A stretch of 64,000 nucleotides of DNA, from contig UCJA01000007.1 in the NCBI GenBank assembly GCA_900472675.1, forward strand, positions 248,001 through 312,000, read 5' to 3'. The stretch's first letter is position 1. Each line of letters begins with the position of its first letter. The DNA is from Hyphomicrobiales bacterium (GTDB lineage Bacteria > Pseudomonadota > Alphaproteobacteria > Rhizobiales > Rhizobiaceae). The notes beneath the pieces are model-generated. The model did not search any database. It saw nothing but the letters and a program-made list of their open reading frames with translations, and was not told the DNA's origin. This document shows, in pieces, positions 9,437 to 17,986 of this stretch. A program made the translations under genes and the position numbers.

Positions 9437-9576
9437 AGCTAAAACGTCGAAGAACCTCGTACTGCGCGTTATGCGTCCACCCTAGTTCGATCGCCGCCGC
9501 CGGAGCGTTTCGTCAAAACGAAGTCGAGGAGGCGCGTGTCGGTCGTCTGAGGAAGTTCTACCAGTAAGACACAATT

Positions 9577-10773
9577 TCAATCGAAAAAGCCCTGATCCTC
9601 CGCCGAAAGATACTCTTTGGCACGCTCTTCGATGAAGGTGACGCCCATGCCGGGCCGGTCGGGCACCTCGACCATTCCGTCGATCACGATCGGCGTCGGC
9701 AGGCCTTCGACGATGTCGGACCACCAGGCGGGATCCGCCGTCGTATACTCGAAGGCGATGAAATTGGCGGGCAGCGTCGCCGAGACCTGGATCAGCGCGG
9801 CAAGGCCAAGAAGCCCGTTCGCCGTGCCATGCGGCGCCATCATGATGCCGTGCAGATCCGCATATTCGGCAATCCATTTTAGTTCGGCGATGCCGCCCAC
9901 ATCGGCGGGATCGGGACCGACCACATGCACCGCATGGCTCTCGATCAGCTCCTTGAAATTCTGGCGCAGGTAGATCTGCTCGCCCGTATGGATGGGCGTG
10001 GTGGAGCATCGGGTCAGTTCCCGGTAGACACCGGCATTGACCCAAGGCGTGTAGTCGCCGGAAAGCAGGTCCTCCAGCCAGAGCAGGTTGAAGGGTTCGA
10101 GCATACGGCAAAGCCGGATCGCATCCGGCAGCATCCATCCCGGCCCGCAATCCAGCGCAAGGCCGACCTTGTCGCCGGCAACCTCCTTCATGGCCGCCAC
10201 GCAATCGACGAAATGCCGCAGGCCCTTTTCGGTGATCGGCCCGCGGTCCAGCGCTCCATGGAAAGGGCTCGCACTCGGCTCCCCGTAATAGAAATCCGGC
10301 ACCTCGCGCTTCATCGCGGAATGAAAGCCGATCGGCTGCTTGATGATGGTAAAGCCCTCCGACAACGCCATCATCTTGGCGATGTCGTCCGCATAGTCCT
10401 GCGGCTCATGGCCGGTGAAGGGAAACCGCATCGAGCCGTTGTAGACGCGCACGCGGTCGCGCACCTTGCCCCCCAGCAGCCGATGCACCGGCACACCCGC
10501 CGCCTTGCCGGCCAGATCCCACAGCGCCATTTCGATGACGCTGACGGCACTCCCCCAGGGCTTGAAGCCGCCGCGCTGGCGGATCTTCAGCATGACACGC
10601 TCCACAAGCGTCGGATCCTCGCCGATCAGCGCATCGCGAAAGGCAAGGATATGCGGCTTCAGATAGGGCTTCCAGGTTTCCGCCTGGGAAAAGCCGGAAA
10701 TGCCCTCGTCCGATAGAATCTGCACGACCGGGCTCTTGCCGATCACGGCGCATCTGACGTCAACGATCTTCAT
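9577..10773 (-). CDS. Mandelate racemase/muconate lactonizing enzyme-family sugar-acid dehydratase
   Basis: A 398-residue member of the enolase superfamily. An N-terminal capping domain (MKIVDVRCAVIGKSP) precedes a TIM barrel with metal ligands Asp in LALDCGPGW, Glu in LLWLEDLL and Glu in IHTGEQIY, then the catalytic His in MMAPHGTANG. This layout fits acid-sugar dehydratases of the galactonate/gluconate dehydratase group. It is encoded 21 bp downstream of the IclR gene on the same strand, so it is probably co-transcribed with it. The substrate is not certain; it likely yields a 2-keto-3-deoxy sugar acid like its plus-strand counterpart at 13376. Confidence 0.85.
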   Translation of the reverse strand: MKIVDVRCAVIGKSPVVQILSDEGISGFSQAETWKPYLKPHILAFRDALIGEDPTLVERVMLKIRQRGGFKPWGSAVSVIEMALWDLAGKAAGVPVHRLLGGKVRDRVRVYNGSMRFPFTGHEPQDYADDIAKMMALSEGFTIIKQPIGFHSAMKREVPDFYYGEPSASPFHGALDRGPITEKGLRHFVDCVAAMKEVAGDKVGLALDCGPGWMLPDAIRLCRMLEPFNLLWLEDLLSGDYTPWVNAGVYRELTRCSTTPIHTGEQIYLRQNFKELIESHAVHVVGPDPADVGGIAELKWIAEYADLHGIMMAPHGTANGLLGLAALIQVSATLPANFIAFEYTTADPAWWSDIVEGLPTPIVIDGMVEVPDRPGMGVTFIEERAKEYLSAEDQGFFD

Positions 10774-10794
10774 GGCGGCTCCTCACCGGCTGGG

Positions 10795-11577
10795 TCAAAC
10801 GGGAATGGCGGCGCTGATGGCCTTGGCGGTTGCGAGCGCCGCAAGTCGGATCTCCTCCATCCGGCCGGGAGCCGTCCCGGCGAGAAAGGGCACGCTCAGC
10901 GCTGCGATCATCTTGCCCGTCTGGGTGAAGATGGGCGTGGCATAGGCCTGGATGCTGGGCGCGTTCTCGCCCTTGTCCTGCGCCCAGCCGAGGCGGCGGA
11001 TGCGGGCAAGCTCGCTGCGCAGCCGCTTGGGATCAGTCAGGGTCTTCGGGGTGAACCCCTTCAGCGGGCGCGACATCTGGTAGGCCAGATCCTCTTCGGA
11101 AAGATGGGCGAGCAGCAGCTTGCTGGCCGCCCCCGCATGGATCGGCATTCTCTGGCCGGGCGCCACCGTCAGCGCATATTCGCGTCGGCCCTGTGCGGTC
11201 GCCAGCACCAGCACGCCGTCCTGGTCGAGAATGCTGAGCTTCACGCCCTCGCCCAGATCCCCTGCAAGCCTGTCGAGGAACGGCTGGCTGATCGCCGCCA
11301 GATCGTAATCCGTGGCGCGCACGCCCACATGGGCGGCCAGCGCAAGCAACCTGCGGCCCAGGTGATAGGCGCCGTTCTCGTCGCGATAGACGACCTGATG
11401 CTGCTGGAGCGAGTTGACGATGCGGTAGATCGTGGTGCGGGGAAGCTTGAGCGCGCTCGTCAGATCGCTGATCGTCAGCCCCTTGTCCGTCTTCTCGATC
11501 TCCCCGAGCACGTCCATCAGGCGGTCGATCACGGGAATGGTATGCTTGCTCACGCCTTCGTCAACGATTTCGCTCAT
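10795..11577 (-). CDS. IclR-family transcriptional regulator
   Basis: A 260-residue regulator. An N-terminal winged HTH (VIDRLMDVLGEIEK, LTISDLTSALKLPRTTIYRIVNS, about residues 12-55) is followed by the IclR effector domain, with the conserved GAASKLLLAHL block and an AYATPIF segment. I chose ATG 11577 because AGGAAGG sits 7 bases ahead; a 20-codon longer frame would run through the promoter and operator sequences. It is divergent from the catabolic operon starting at 11800, the standard arrangement for a local regulator whose ligand is a sugar acid or 2-keto-3-deoxy intermediate. The tandem sites at 11619-11651 and 14600-14633 are the likely targets. Confidence 0.88.
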   Translation of the reverse strand: MSEIVDEGVSKHTIPVIDRLMDVLGEIEKTDKGLTISDLTSALKLPRTTIYRIVNSLQQHQVVYRDENGAYHLGRRLLALAAHVGVRATDYDLAAISQPFLDRLAGDLGEGVKLSILDQDGVLVLATAQGRREYALTVAPGQRMPIHAGAASKLLLAHLSEEDLAYQMSRPLKGFTPKTLTDPKRLRSELARIRRLGWAQDKGENAPSIQAYATPIFTQTGKMIAALSVPFLAGTAPGRMEEIRLAALATAKAISAAIPV

Positions 11578-11591
11578 CCGCAACCTTCCTG

Positions 11592-11651
11592 TTGACAATC
11601 CCTGCTTCGGTATTAGCATACATATCTGAACTGTCAAAGTTCATATCTGAA
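11592..11651 (+). promoter_or_regulatory. Promoter and tandem operator-like sites for the 11800 operon
   Basis: On the plus strand a TTGACA -35 (11592-11597) with a 16-bp spacer precedes TAGCAT (11614-11619). Two near-palindromic boxes follow: TACATATCTGAA (11619-11630) and TTCATATCTGAA (11640-11651), whose 3' GAA(C/T) ends are 21 bp apart, i.e. two helical turns. The boxes cover the expected start site and downstream DNA, which suits repression. The same pattern recurs at 14572-14633, so these are probably IclR binding sites. Confidence 0.6.
11610..11637 (-). promoter_or_regulatory. iclR promoter (minus strand)
   Basis: Read on the minus strand, a perfect -35 TTGACA (11637-11632) is followed by a 16-bp spacer and -10 TAATAC (11615-11610), about 33 bp before the iclR start codon. 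The spacer contains the first operator-like site (11619-11630), consistent with autoregulation. Confidence 0.55.
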
Positions 11652-11799
11652 TAATTCATGGAGGGAATTGTTTGGATATCGCCCGGAGGAGCATTCGTGA
11701 CCTTTGTCTGCGCCCGGCTGCCGGTCCATCCGGCGGGCGTGCCCGTGGCGTCCCACCCATGCCTCCCGATCTGTCTGGCACACCGATAGGAGTTCTAAA

Positions 11800-12231
11800 A
11801 TGCTGACCGTTTCCTCGATTGCCCATGTCGCCATCCGCGTCAAAGACATTGACCGCACACTTGCCTTCTACATCGGCAAGCTCGGCTTCAGCGAGTTGAT
11901 GCGGCTCGACCGCGACGGACGGCTCTGGCTCGTCTATCTGCGCATCACCGACGATCAGTATCTGGAGATTTTCCCCGAGGCAGAGGGCGAGAACGTTCCG
12001 GGTCCGGAAGCGCTGGGCTACAACCACATGTGCCTCGCCGTGCCGGATATCGAGCAGACGGTACGCGAGCTGGAGTCGGCGGGCATCGCTCTGATCCGGC
12101 CGAAGATCAAGGCCCTGGACGGCAACTGGCAGACCTGGATCGCCGATCCGGACGGCCACCGCATCGAACTCATGCAGATGGCACCGGACGGCATGCAGGC
12201 CCAGGCGATCGCACGCCGGAACGGACACTGA
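11800..12231 (+). CDS. VOC-superfamily (glyoxalase/bleomycin-resistance-like) protein
   Basis: A 143-residue protein of the vicinal oxygen chelate fold. It shows paired beta-alpha-beta modules with [20 protein letters not shown] at the N-terminus, [12 protein letters not shown] near residue 68 and [12 protein letters not shown] near 117. Metal-ligand candidates are His in the first module, His in YNHM and Glu in RIELMQ. The start is ATG 11800 with TAGGAG 7 bases upstream; the longer open frame would run back through the 5' leader. First gene of the IclR-controlled operon. The role may be lactone/keto-sugar isomerisation or detoxification; unproven. Confidence 0.8.
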   Translation: MLTVSSIAHVAIRVKDIDRTLAFYIGKLGFSELMRLDRDGRLWLVYLRITDDQYLEIFPEAEGENVPGPEALGYNHMCLAVPDIEQTVRELESAGIALIRPKIKALDGNWQTWIADPDGHRIELMQMAPDGMQAQAIARRNGH

Positions 12232-12233
12232 TC

Positions 12234-13361
12234 ATGGCGCGGATCACCTATCTGACGACCATCGACTTCGGGCCGGGTGAACTCAAGCAATTGCAAAACG
12301 CGATTGCTGAACTGAAGCTTGCCCGGCCGCTGCTGATCTCCGACCGGGGGCTTGCCGCCTCGGGCCTGGCGGAACGGGTCCGCGCGATGCTTCCGGAAGG
12401 GACTGCTACCTTTCTGGACACGCCGTCCAATCCGACCGAGCAGGCGGTGCAGGATGCCCTTGCCCTTTACCGGACGCATGACTGCGACGGCATCGTTGCG
12501 CTGGGCGGCGGCTCGCCGATCGATCTCGCCAAGGGCGTGGCACTGCTGGCCACCCATAATGGCCCGCTGGAAACCTATGCCGCAATCTATGGCGGCGTCG
12601 ACCGCATCACCGCTGCCGTTGCACCCGTCATTGCCATTCCAACGACGGCCGGCACCGGGGCAGAGGTCGGCCGCGCCTCCCTGCTGACGCTTCAGGATGG
12701 CCGCAAGCTGGGCTTCATCAGCCCCCACCTCATCCCGCGGCGCGCCATCTGCGATCCGCTCCTGACGCTTGGGCTGCCGCCCGGGCTCACCGCAGCAACC
12801 GGGCTTGATGGCCTGTCCCACTGCATCGAAACCCTTCTTTCACCCCGCTTCAACCCACCCGCCGAAGCGATTGCACTCGACGGTGCGGGACGCATCTGGC
12901 GCAACCTGCCCAAAAGCTTTGACACGCCCGATGATATCGAGGCGCGCACCGAAGTGATGATGGGCGCGCTGCAAGGCGGCCTTGCCTTCCAGAAGGGACT
13001 GGGCGCTGTGCATTCGCTCAGCCATGCGCTCGGTGGCCTGAAAGAACCGCGCCTGCACCACGGAACGCTGAACGCCGTCCTGATGCCCATCGTCCTGCGG
13101 TTCAATGCGCCAGCCTCGGTCGACAAGTTTGCGCGGCTGCGCGCAGCCATGGGGCTTGCGCCGGATGCCGATATTTCAGGAGAGCTGGACCAGTTGAACC
13201 GCCGGCTCGGCATTCCAGCCGGCCTCGCAGCCCTTGGCGTCACCCCCGATTGCTTCGATTACGTGATCGAGCGGGCGCTTGCCGATCACAGCCACGCCAC
13301 CAATCCTGTTCCGCCGTCCGGGCAGGAGTATCGCACGATGCTCCAGGAAGCCCTGGCCTGA
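12234..13361 (+). CDS. Iron-containing alcohol dehydrogenase
   Basis: A 375-residue group III (Fe-ADH) NAD(P)-dependent dehydrogenase. The nucleotide-binding GGGSPID motif is near residue 97 and [11 protein letters not shown] near 138. Metal-ligand histidines occur in [10 protein letters not shown] (about 187), [10 protein letters not shown] (about 258) and LHHGTLN (about 273), and the Asp ligand is expected near residue 190. The start is ATG 12234, 2 bp after the VOC gene stop. It probably interconverts an aldehyde/ketone and alcohol of the sugar-acid pathway, for example reducing tartronate semialdehyde or a keto-sugar. Substrate inferred from context only. Confidence 0.9.
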   Translation: MARITYLTTIDFGPGELKQLQNAIAELKLARPLLISDRGLAASGLAERVRAMLPEGTATFLDTPSNPTEQAVQDALALYRTHDCDGIVALGGGSPIDLAKGVALLATHNGPLETYAAIYGGVDRITAAVAPVIAIPTTAGTGAEVGRASLLTLQDGRKLGFISPHLIPRRAICDPLLTLGLPPGLTAATGLDGLSHCIETLLSPRFNPPAEAIALDGAGRIWRNLPKSFDTPDDIEARTEVMMGALQGGLAFQKGLGAVHSLSHALGGLKEPRLHHGTLNAVLMPIVLRFNAPASVDKFARLRAAMGLAPDADISGELDQLNRRLGIPAGLAALGVTPDCFDYVIERALADHSHATNPVPPSGQEYRTMLQEALA

Positions 13362-13375
13362 AGGAAAGACTGTCC

Positions 13376-14575
13376 ATGAAAATCACTGCCCTCAAGACCT
13401 TCGTCGCCAATGTCCAGCGCACCAACTTCGTCTTCGTGAAGCTTTATACGGATGACGGAATTGACGGGGTCGGCGAAGCCACGCTGGAATGGAAGACCAA
13501 GACAATTGTTGCGGCGCTGGAGGAGCTCGAGCGCGTCCTCATCGGTCGCGATCCCTTCGCAGTCGATGCAATCGTCGAACAGCTGCACCGGGATAGCTAC
13601 TGGCGCACCGGCGCGGTCTTTCGCACGGCCCTTGGCGGCATCGAAGCTGCCCTGCTCGATATCAAGGGCAAGGCGCTCGGGGTGCCGGTCTATGAGCTTC
13701 TCGGCGGCAAGTTCCGCGATCGTGTGGAATGCTACGCCAATCACTGGTTCTTCGCCGCAACCACGCCCGAGCAATATGCATCCCAGGCGAAGGCGGCAGT
13801 CGCCATGGGCTACCGGGCGCTGAAATGGGACCCCTTCGACACCGCGGATCTGGAGATGGACCGCCGGCAGCGGCGCCAGACCATCGAGATTGTCGAGGCC
13901 GTCCGCGATGCCGTGGGTCCCGATATCAACCTCATGCTCGATGTGCACGGCAGGCTGAACGTGCCGACCGCGATTGCCATGTGCCGGGCGCTCGAACCCT
14001 TTGACCTGACCTGGATCGAGGAGCCGACACCACCTGAAAGCATCGACGCGCTGGCCGAAGTCCGGGCGGCAAGCCCCGTGCCGATCGCTGCTGGCGAACG
14101 CTGGTACGAGCCAGGCAAATTCCTCGAGGCGCTGTCCAAAAAGGCGGTCGACATCCTGCAGCCGGATGTCTCCCACGCCGGCGGCCTGTCGGAAACCAAG
14201 CGGATCGCCCACCTCGCCCATATGCACCTCATCCCGGTCGCACCCCACAACCCTGTCGGCCCGGTGATGAATGCGATGACGCTGCATGCCGCGGTCGCCA
14301 TGCCGAACTTCTCGGTCTTCGAGACCGTCTCGATCGACGTGCCCTGGCGCCGGGAGCTGGTGCGCGAAACGCTGCAGTTCGAAAACGGGGCAATCCTGGC
14401 GCCGACGGCACCGGGCCTTGGGGTGGAGCTGAACGAGGAAGCCTGCGCCCGCTTCCCCTATGAAGCGACCAATGTACCGCTCTTTGATGGGTCGATGAAC
14501 ACCAGCGGCGTTGCGACCGGCAAGCAGACGCTCTCGGGCGACCGCAATGACGCCGGTCCCGGCCAAGACCGTTGA
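13376..14575 (+). CDS. Enolase-superfamily sugar-acid dehydratase (galactonate dehydratase-like)
   Basis: A 399-residue mandelate racemase/muconate lactonizing enzyme-type protein. Cap domain starts MKITALKTFVANV. Barrel motifs are ALKWDPFDTADLEMD (catalytic region), LMLDVHGRL (metal Asp), WIEEPTPPE (metal Glu), PIAAGERWYE (metal Glu) and PVAPHNPVGPV (catalytic His). The KWDPF and APHNP blocks resemble D-galactonate dehydratase-like enzymes. I chose ATG 13376 (AAGGAAAG upstream). The expected reaction is removal of water from an aldonate to a 2-keto-3-deoxy acid. It ends the first IclR-controlled unit; the next gene has its own promoter at 14572. Confidence 0.87.
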   Translation: MKITALKTFVANVQRTNFVFVKLYTDDGIDGVGEATLEWKTKTIVAALEELERVLIGRDPFAVDAIVEQLHRDSYWRTGAVFRTALGGIEAALLDIKGKALGVPVYELLGGKFRDRVECYANHWFFAATTPEQYASQAKAAVAMGYRALKWDPFDTADLEMDRRQRRQTIEIVEAVRDAVGPDINLMLDVHGRLNVPTAIAMCRALEPFDLTWIEEPTPPESIDALAEVRAASPVPIAAGERWYEPGKFLEALSKKAVDILQPDVSHAGGLSETKRIAHLAHMHLIPVAPHNPVGPVMNAMTLHAAVAMPNFSVFETVSIDVPWRRELVRETLQFENGAILAPTAPGLGVELNEEACARFPYEATNVPLFDGSMNTSGVATGKQTLSGDRNDAGPGQDR

Positions 14576-14633
14576 CAGATGCCGGCCCAGGCAACATAGT
14601 TACATGTAGAACAGGTAGTATTCATATTTGAAC
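14572..14633 (+). promoter_or_regulatory. Second promoter with the same tandem operator-like sites
   Basis: TTGACA (14572-14577), a 17-bp spacer and CATAGT (14595-14600) form a promoter beginning at the preceding stop codon. Downstream are TTCATATTTGAA (14621-14632) and a weaker copy ending GTAGAAC (14606-14612). The GAAC ends are again 21 bp apart (14609 and 14630). Distances from the -35 (37 and 58 bp) match those at the 11592 promoter (36 and 57 bp) to within the 1-bp spacer difference. Confidence 0.6.
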
Positions 14634-14664
14634 TATCTTTCTGCGGCGAACGGAGGATTGCTGC

Positions 14665-15795
14665 GTGAGGATTGGACTTTCCCTTTACGGCCCGCTGCTG
14701 AGCGAGGCAGGCGCACGCTTCGCCAGCCAGCTGGGCGTCGAGGACGTTGTCGTTCACCTGACAGATTACACGCGCAATGCAGACGCCTCGGCCTATGCAG
14801 CCGGAGGCGTAGGCCCCACCAACGGAGAGTGCATCGATGCGCCGCTCTGGAGCTTCGAGCGGATGGCATTCCTTGTGGAGATGTTCGGGCGCCACGGCTT
14901 GCGGATTGCGGCGCTGGAAAATATCTCGCCCAATTTCTGGTCCGACATCCTGCTCGACGGTCCGAAAAAGCAGGCACAGATGCGCGATCTGCAGCAGATG
15001 GTGCGCGATATGGGGCGCGCCGGCATCCCTGTGCTCGGCTATAACTTCTCGATCGCCGGTGTCTGGGGATGGCAACGCAAGCCGATTGCCCGCGGCGGCG
15101 CTGTGACCGCTGCCTTCGCCATGGACGAGATCGAGGCGCAGACCCCGGTGCCTGACGGCATGGTCGGGAACATGCGCTATCGTCCCGCGGTAACGGGCGC
15201 CCAGCCGGAAACGGTTGATGACGCCACCTTGTGGTCGAGGCTCGAATGGTTCCTGCAGGAACTGGTGCCTGTGGCCGAGGAGGCCGGCGTTCGGCTGGCA
15301 GCGCATCCGGACGACCCGCCGGTCGAACGTTTGCGGGGAACGGCGCGGCTCGTCAACGAACACGCTAAATACGACCGGCTGCTCTCGATCGTCGACAGCA
15401 CGTCCAATGCGCTCGAGTTTTGCATCGGGTCGCTGGCGGAAATGCCTGTTGGAGACATCTACGAGACGACCCGCCGCTTCGCCCGAGCCAAGGCCATTGC
15501 CTATGTGCATTTCCGCAACGTCCGCGGAACGGTGCCGAACTACGTCGAAACCTTCGTGGATGATGGCGCCGTGGACATGGGCAAGATCCTGCGGATCCTC
15601 AAGGAGGAGGGTTACGACGGCATTCTGGTGCCGGACCATGTGCCGGAGCTCGACTGCGCAGAACCCTGGCATGCCGGTCACGCCTATACGATCGGCTACA
15701 TGAAAGGCCTTCTTGCGCAGGAAAGCCGCGCCACCGCGCAGGCCCTGCTTCACCAAGGCATTGAGGCACGAGCATCAAAGGTGTCCGCACGATAG
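14665..15795 (+). CDS. UxuA-family mannonate dehydratase paralogue
   Basis: A 376-residue xylose-isomerase-like TIM barrel related to mannonate dehydratase. It keeps the metal-site blocks LAAHPDDPP, LEFCIGSL, YVHFRNVRG and LVPDHVPE, but its N-terminus (MRIGLSLYGPL) lacks the WRWFGP start of the canonical enzyme at 7204. The start is GTG 14665 with GGAGG 8 bases upstream. It is the first gene of the second IclR-box unit, ahead of the binding-protein gene. Mannonate or a close epimer is the likely substrate; the divergent N-terminus and separate regulation suggest a different one from the first paralogue. Confidence 0.83.
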   Translation: MRIGLSLYGPLLSEAGARFASQLGVEDVVVHLTDYTRNADASAYAAGGVGPTNGECIDAPLWSFERMAFLVEMFGRHGLRIAALENISPNFWSDILLDGPKKQAQMRDLQQMVRDMGRAGIPVLGYNFSIAGVWGWQRKPIARGGAVTAAFAMDEIEAQTPVPDGMVGNMRYRPAVTGAQPETVDDATLWSRLEWFLQELVPVAEEAGVRLAAHPDDPPVERLRGTARLVNEHAKYDRLLSIVDSTSNALEFCIGSLAEMPVGDIYETTRRFARAKAIAYVHFRNVRGTVPNYVETFVDDGAVDMGKILRILKEEGYDGILVPDHVPELDCAEPWHAGHAYTIGYMKGLLAQESRATAQALLHQGIEARASKVSAR

Positions 15796-15849
15796 ATCGG
15801 AACTGGCCGCAAGGCCTGGGAAATGCAGCAAGAACTCTGGGAGGAGATC

Positions 15850-17061
15850 ATGAAAACGATGACGATTAAATTGGCAATGGCCGCGACGGCATCCTTTCTC
15901 GCCATGTCGGCAAGCGCATGGGCGGGCCAGGTAGTCTGGTGGACGCCGAATTTCAACGAGGCCCGGGCCCGCCAGCTGGTGGAGACCTTCCAGGCGGCCA
16001 ATCCGGGTGTAACGGTCAAGCTGGAGACGACCACGACGGACGGCCTTCCCCAGCGCATCCTGACGGCGCTGCAGTCAGGCGCCGCTCCCGACGTGATCGA
16101 CGTGCAGCACGCCTGGGTGAACGGATATGCCCAGAACAAGCTGGTCGTTCCGCTCGACGAGGCGGTGACGGAACGCGACGACTACATCCCCGCCGCTCTC
16201 CAGTACAACACCTGGAACGGCAAGCTCTGGGGCGCACCCTACCGCATTGAAACCCACGCGATCATCATCAACCGGGGAGACTTCAAGGCGGTCGGGCTTG
16301 ACCCGGACAAGCCCCCGCAGACCTGGGAGGCCTTTGCTGACGCGGCCAAGAAGCTGACCGTCAACGGCAAGTCCGGCTTCGCCATCACCGGCGGCGGCGA
16401 AGTGGGCAACACCATCTTCCGCTCGCTCCCCTTCATGTGGATGCTGGGCGGCGGGATCATCTCCGACGACGGCAAGAAGGTGCTGGTGGACAGCCCGGAA
16501 TCCGAGAAGGCCGTCACCTTCTATACGGACTTCTTCAAGAACCACCTCTCGCCTTCCTCGACGCTTGAAAATGACGGCACCGCCAACCGCCGTCTGTTCA
16601 TCGCCGAAAAGGTCTCGATGTACCAGTCGGGCCAGTTCGACATCCAGTCGATCCGCAAGGAGAACCCCAAGATCGACATCGGCGTCATTCCCGTTCCGCA
16701 TCCGGAAGGGGCAAAGACGGCCGTAATCCTGGGTGGCTGGAGCCTCGTGGTTCCAAGCTCTGCCAAGAACCCGGACGAGGCCAAGAAGCTGGTTGCCTTC
16801 CTGTCCAAGTCGGAAAACCAGGCAATTCTGACCGATACCTTCCCGGCCCGCATTTCGGCCATGAACGCCGAGCGGTTCAACGATCCGATCCTCAAGGTCT
16901 TCAAGGACATGCTCCCCTTTGGGCGGCCGGTACCGGCGCACCCGAACTGGGTGCAGATCTCCCAGGCCTATTTCGACGGCATTCAGCGCATCCTGCTCGG
17001 CGACGAGAGCGTCAAGGAAGCCATGGATGGCGCCGCCTCTGAAATCGAAGGGCTCCTCTAA
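15850..17061 (+). CDS. Sugar ABC transporter substrate-binding protein (family 1)
   Basis: A 403-residue periplasmic binding protein of the second importer. The Sec signal peptide runs to about residue 27 (KLAMAATASFLAMSASAWAG), and the mature protein begins QVVWWTPNFNEARA. Family-1 features include the domain-swap hinge segments and GGGIISDDGKKVLVDSPES near residue 200. I chose ATG 15850 with GGGAGGAG just upstream over a 9-codon longer frame. It is unrelated at the N-terminus to the protein at 1566 but belongs to the same CUT1 class. The substrate is probably a sugar acid or its oligomer, judging from the dehydratases around it. Confidence 0.9.
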   Translation: MKTMTIKLAMAATASFLAMSASAWAGQVVWWTPNFNEARARQLVETFQAANPGVTVKLETTTTDGLPQRILTALQSGAAPDVIDVQHAWVNGYAQNKLVVPLDEAVTERDDYIPAALQYNTWNGKLWGAPYRIETHAIIINRGDFKAVGLDPDKPPQTWEAFADAAKKLTVNGKSGFAITGGGEVGNTIFRSLPFMWMLGGGIISDDGKKVLVDSPESEKAVTFYTDFFKNHLSPSSTLENDGTANRRLFIAEKVSMYQSGQFDIQSIRKENPKIDIGVIPVPHPEGAKTAVILGGWSLVVPSSAKNPDEAKKLVAFLSKSENQAILTDTFPARISAMNAERFNDPILKVFKDMLPFGRPVPAHPNWVQISQAYFDGIQRILLGDESVKEAMDGAASEIEGLL

Positions 17062-17072
17062 GCCTGCACGGC

Positions 17073-17099
17073 CGGAGGGTGGCTTTCTGCTGCCCTCCG
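17073..17099 (+). repeat. Intercistronic hairpin downstream of second binding-protein gene
   Basis: A perfect 7-bp stem, CGGAGGG (17073-17079) with CCCTCCG (17093-17099), around a 13-nt loop. It lies between the binding-protein and permease genes, the same position as the hairpin at 2934-2959. No T-run follows, favouring mRNA stabilisation or partial attenuation. Confidence 0.55.
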
Positions 17100-17125
17100 A
17101 TCACTGGTGATGGAGGATGATACCG

Positions 17126-17986
17126 ATGCAAAAACAATCGACAGGCTACCTCTTCATTCTGCCCGCACTCATGGTGCTCGGCATGCTGATTGCCTATCCG
17201 GTCGCCTACACCGGCCTCTTGAGCGTCACGGACAATGCCGGCAACTTCGTCGGGCTGGAAAATTTCCGCCGCGTCCTTGCGGCCCGTGCCACGCCCATCG
17301 CCTTCTGGAACACGCTCTGGTGGGTGCTCGGCTCGATCATCTTCCAGGTCCTGTTCGGGGTTATGGCGGCGATCCTGCTGAACCAGAATTTCAAGGGGCG
17401 GGCGATCGTCCGCTCGGTGACGCTGGTGCCCTGGGTGGTGCCCGGCATCGTAGCGGCCACCACCTGGGCCTGGATGCTGCACACCGAATTCGGCATCATC
17501 AACTACATGCTGACGGCGCCCGGGCTGATCGACAAGCCGATCGGCTGGCTGACCAATGGCAACACGGTCATGCCCGTGATGATCGCCATCAACATCTGGA
17601 AGATGTTCCCCTTCGTCGCCATCATGGTGCTGGCCGGCCTGCAGTCCATTCCCAACGACCTCTATGAGGCCGCCCGGATCGACGGAGCCAGCTTCTGGGA
17701 AGAAGTCTGGTACGTCATGCTGCCGCAGGTCCGCTCCGTCATCGTGGCCATCACCCTGCTTCTGGTCATCTGGGCGCTGAACCATATCACCATCATCTAC
17801 GCCATTACCCGCGGCGGTCCCGCCAACAAGACGCTGATCACGCCGATCCAGATCTTCCGCACCGCCTTCGACGGCATGCAGTTCGGTCAGGCGGCGGCCC
17901 TGTCGGTAATGTTCTTCGGCGTCGCGATCGTGATCGTCTTTATCTACATCCGAACCCTGGCCTCCAACCCGGAGGAAGCGCAATGA
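17126..17986 (+). CDS. Sugar ABC transporter permease (MalF/UgpA type)
   Basis: A 286-residue CUT1 permease with about six membrane helices (first near residues 7-27) and the EAA loop YEAARIDGASFWEEVWYVMLP near residues 180-200. I chose ATG 17126 because TGGAGG lies 9 bases ahead; the ATG at 17117 is only one base from that site. It overlaps the next permease gene by 4 bp (17983-17986). It works with the genes at 15850, 17983 and 19692. Confidence 0.92.
   Translation: MQKQSTGYLFILPALMVLGMLIAYPVAYTGLLSVTDNAGNFVGLENFRRVLAARATPIAFWNTLWWVLGSIIFQVLFGVMAAILLNQNFKGRAIVRSVTLVPWVVPGIVAATTWAWMLHTEFGIINYMLTAPGLIDKPIGWLTNGNTVMPVMIAINIWKMFPFVAIMVLAGLQSIPNDLYEAARIDGASFWEEVWYVMLPQVRSVIVAITLLLVIWALNHITIIYAITRGGPANKTLITPIQIFRTAFDGMQFGQAAALSVMFFGVAIVIVFIYIRTLASNPEEAQ

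Noticed and set aside
13286-14566. Minus-strand open frame of 426 codons opposite the enolase-superfamily gene
   Set aside because: The plus-strand frame has all enolase-superfamily ligands, while the antisense frame shows none and would span the operon backwards.
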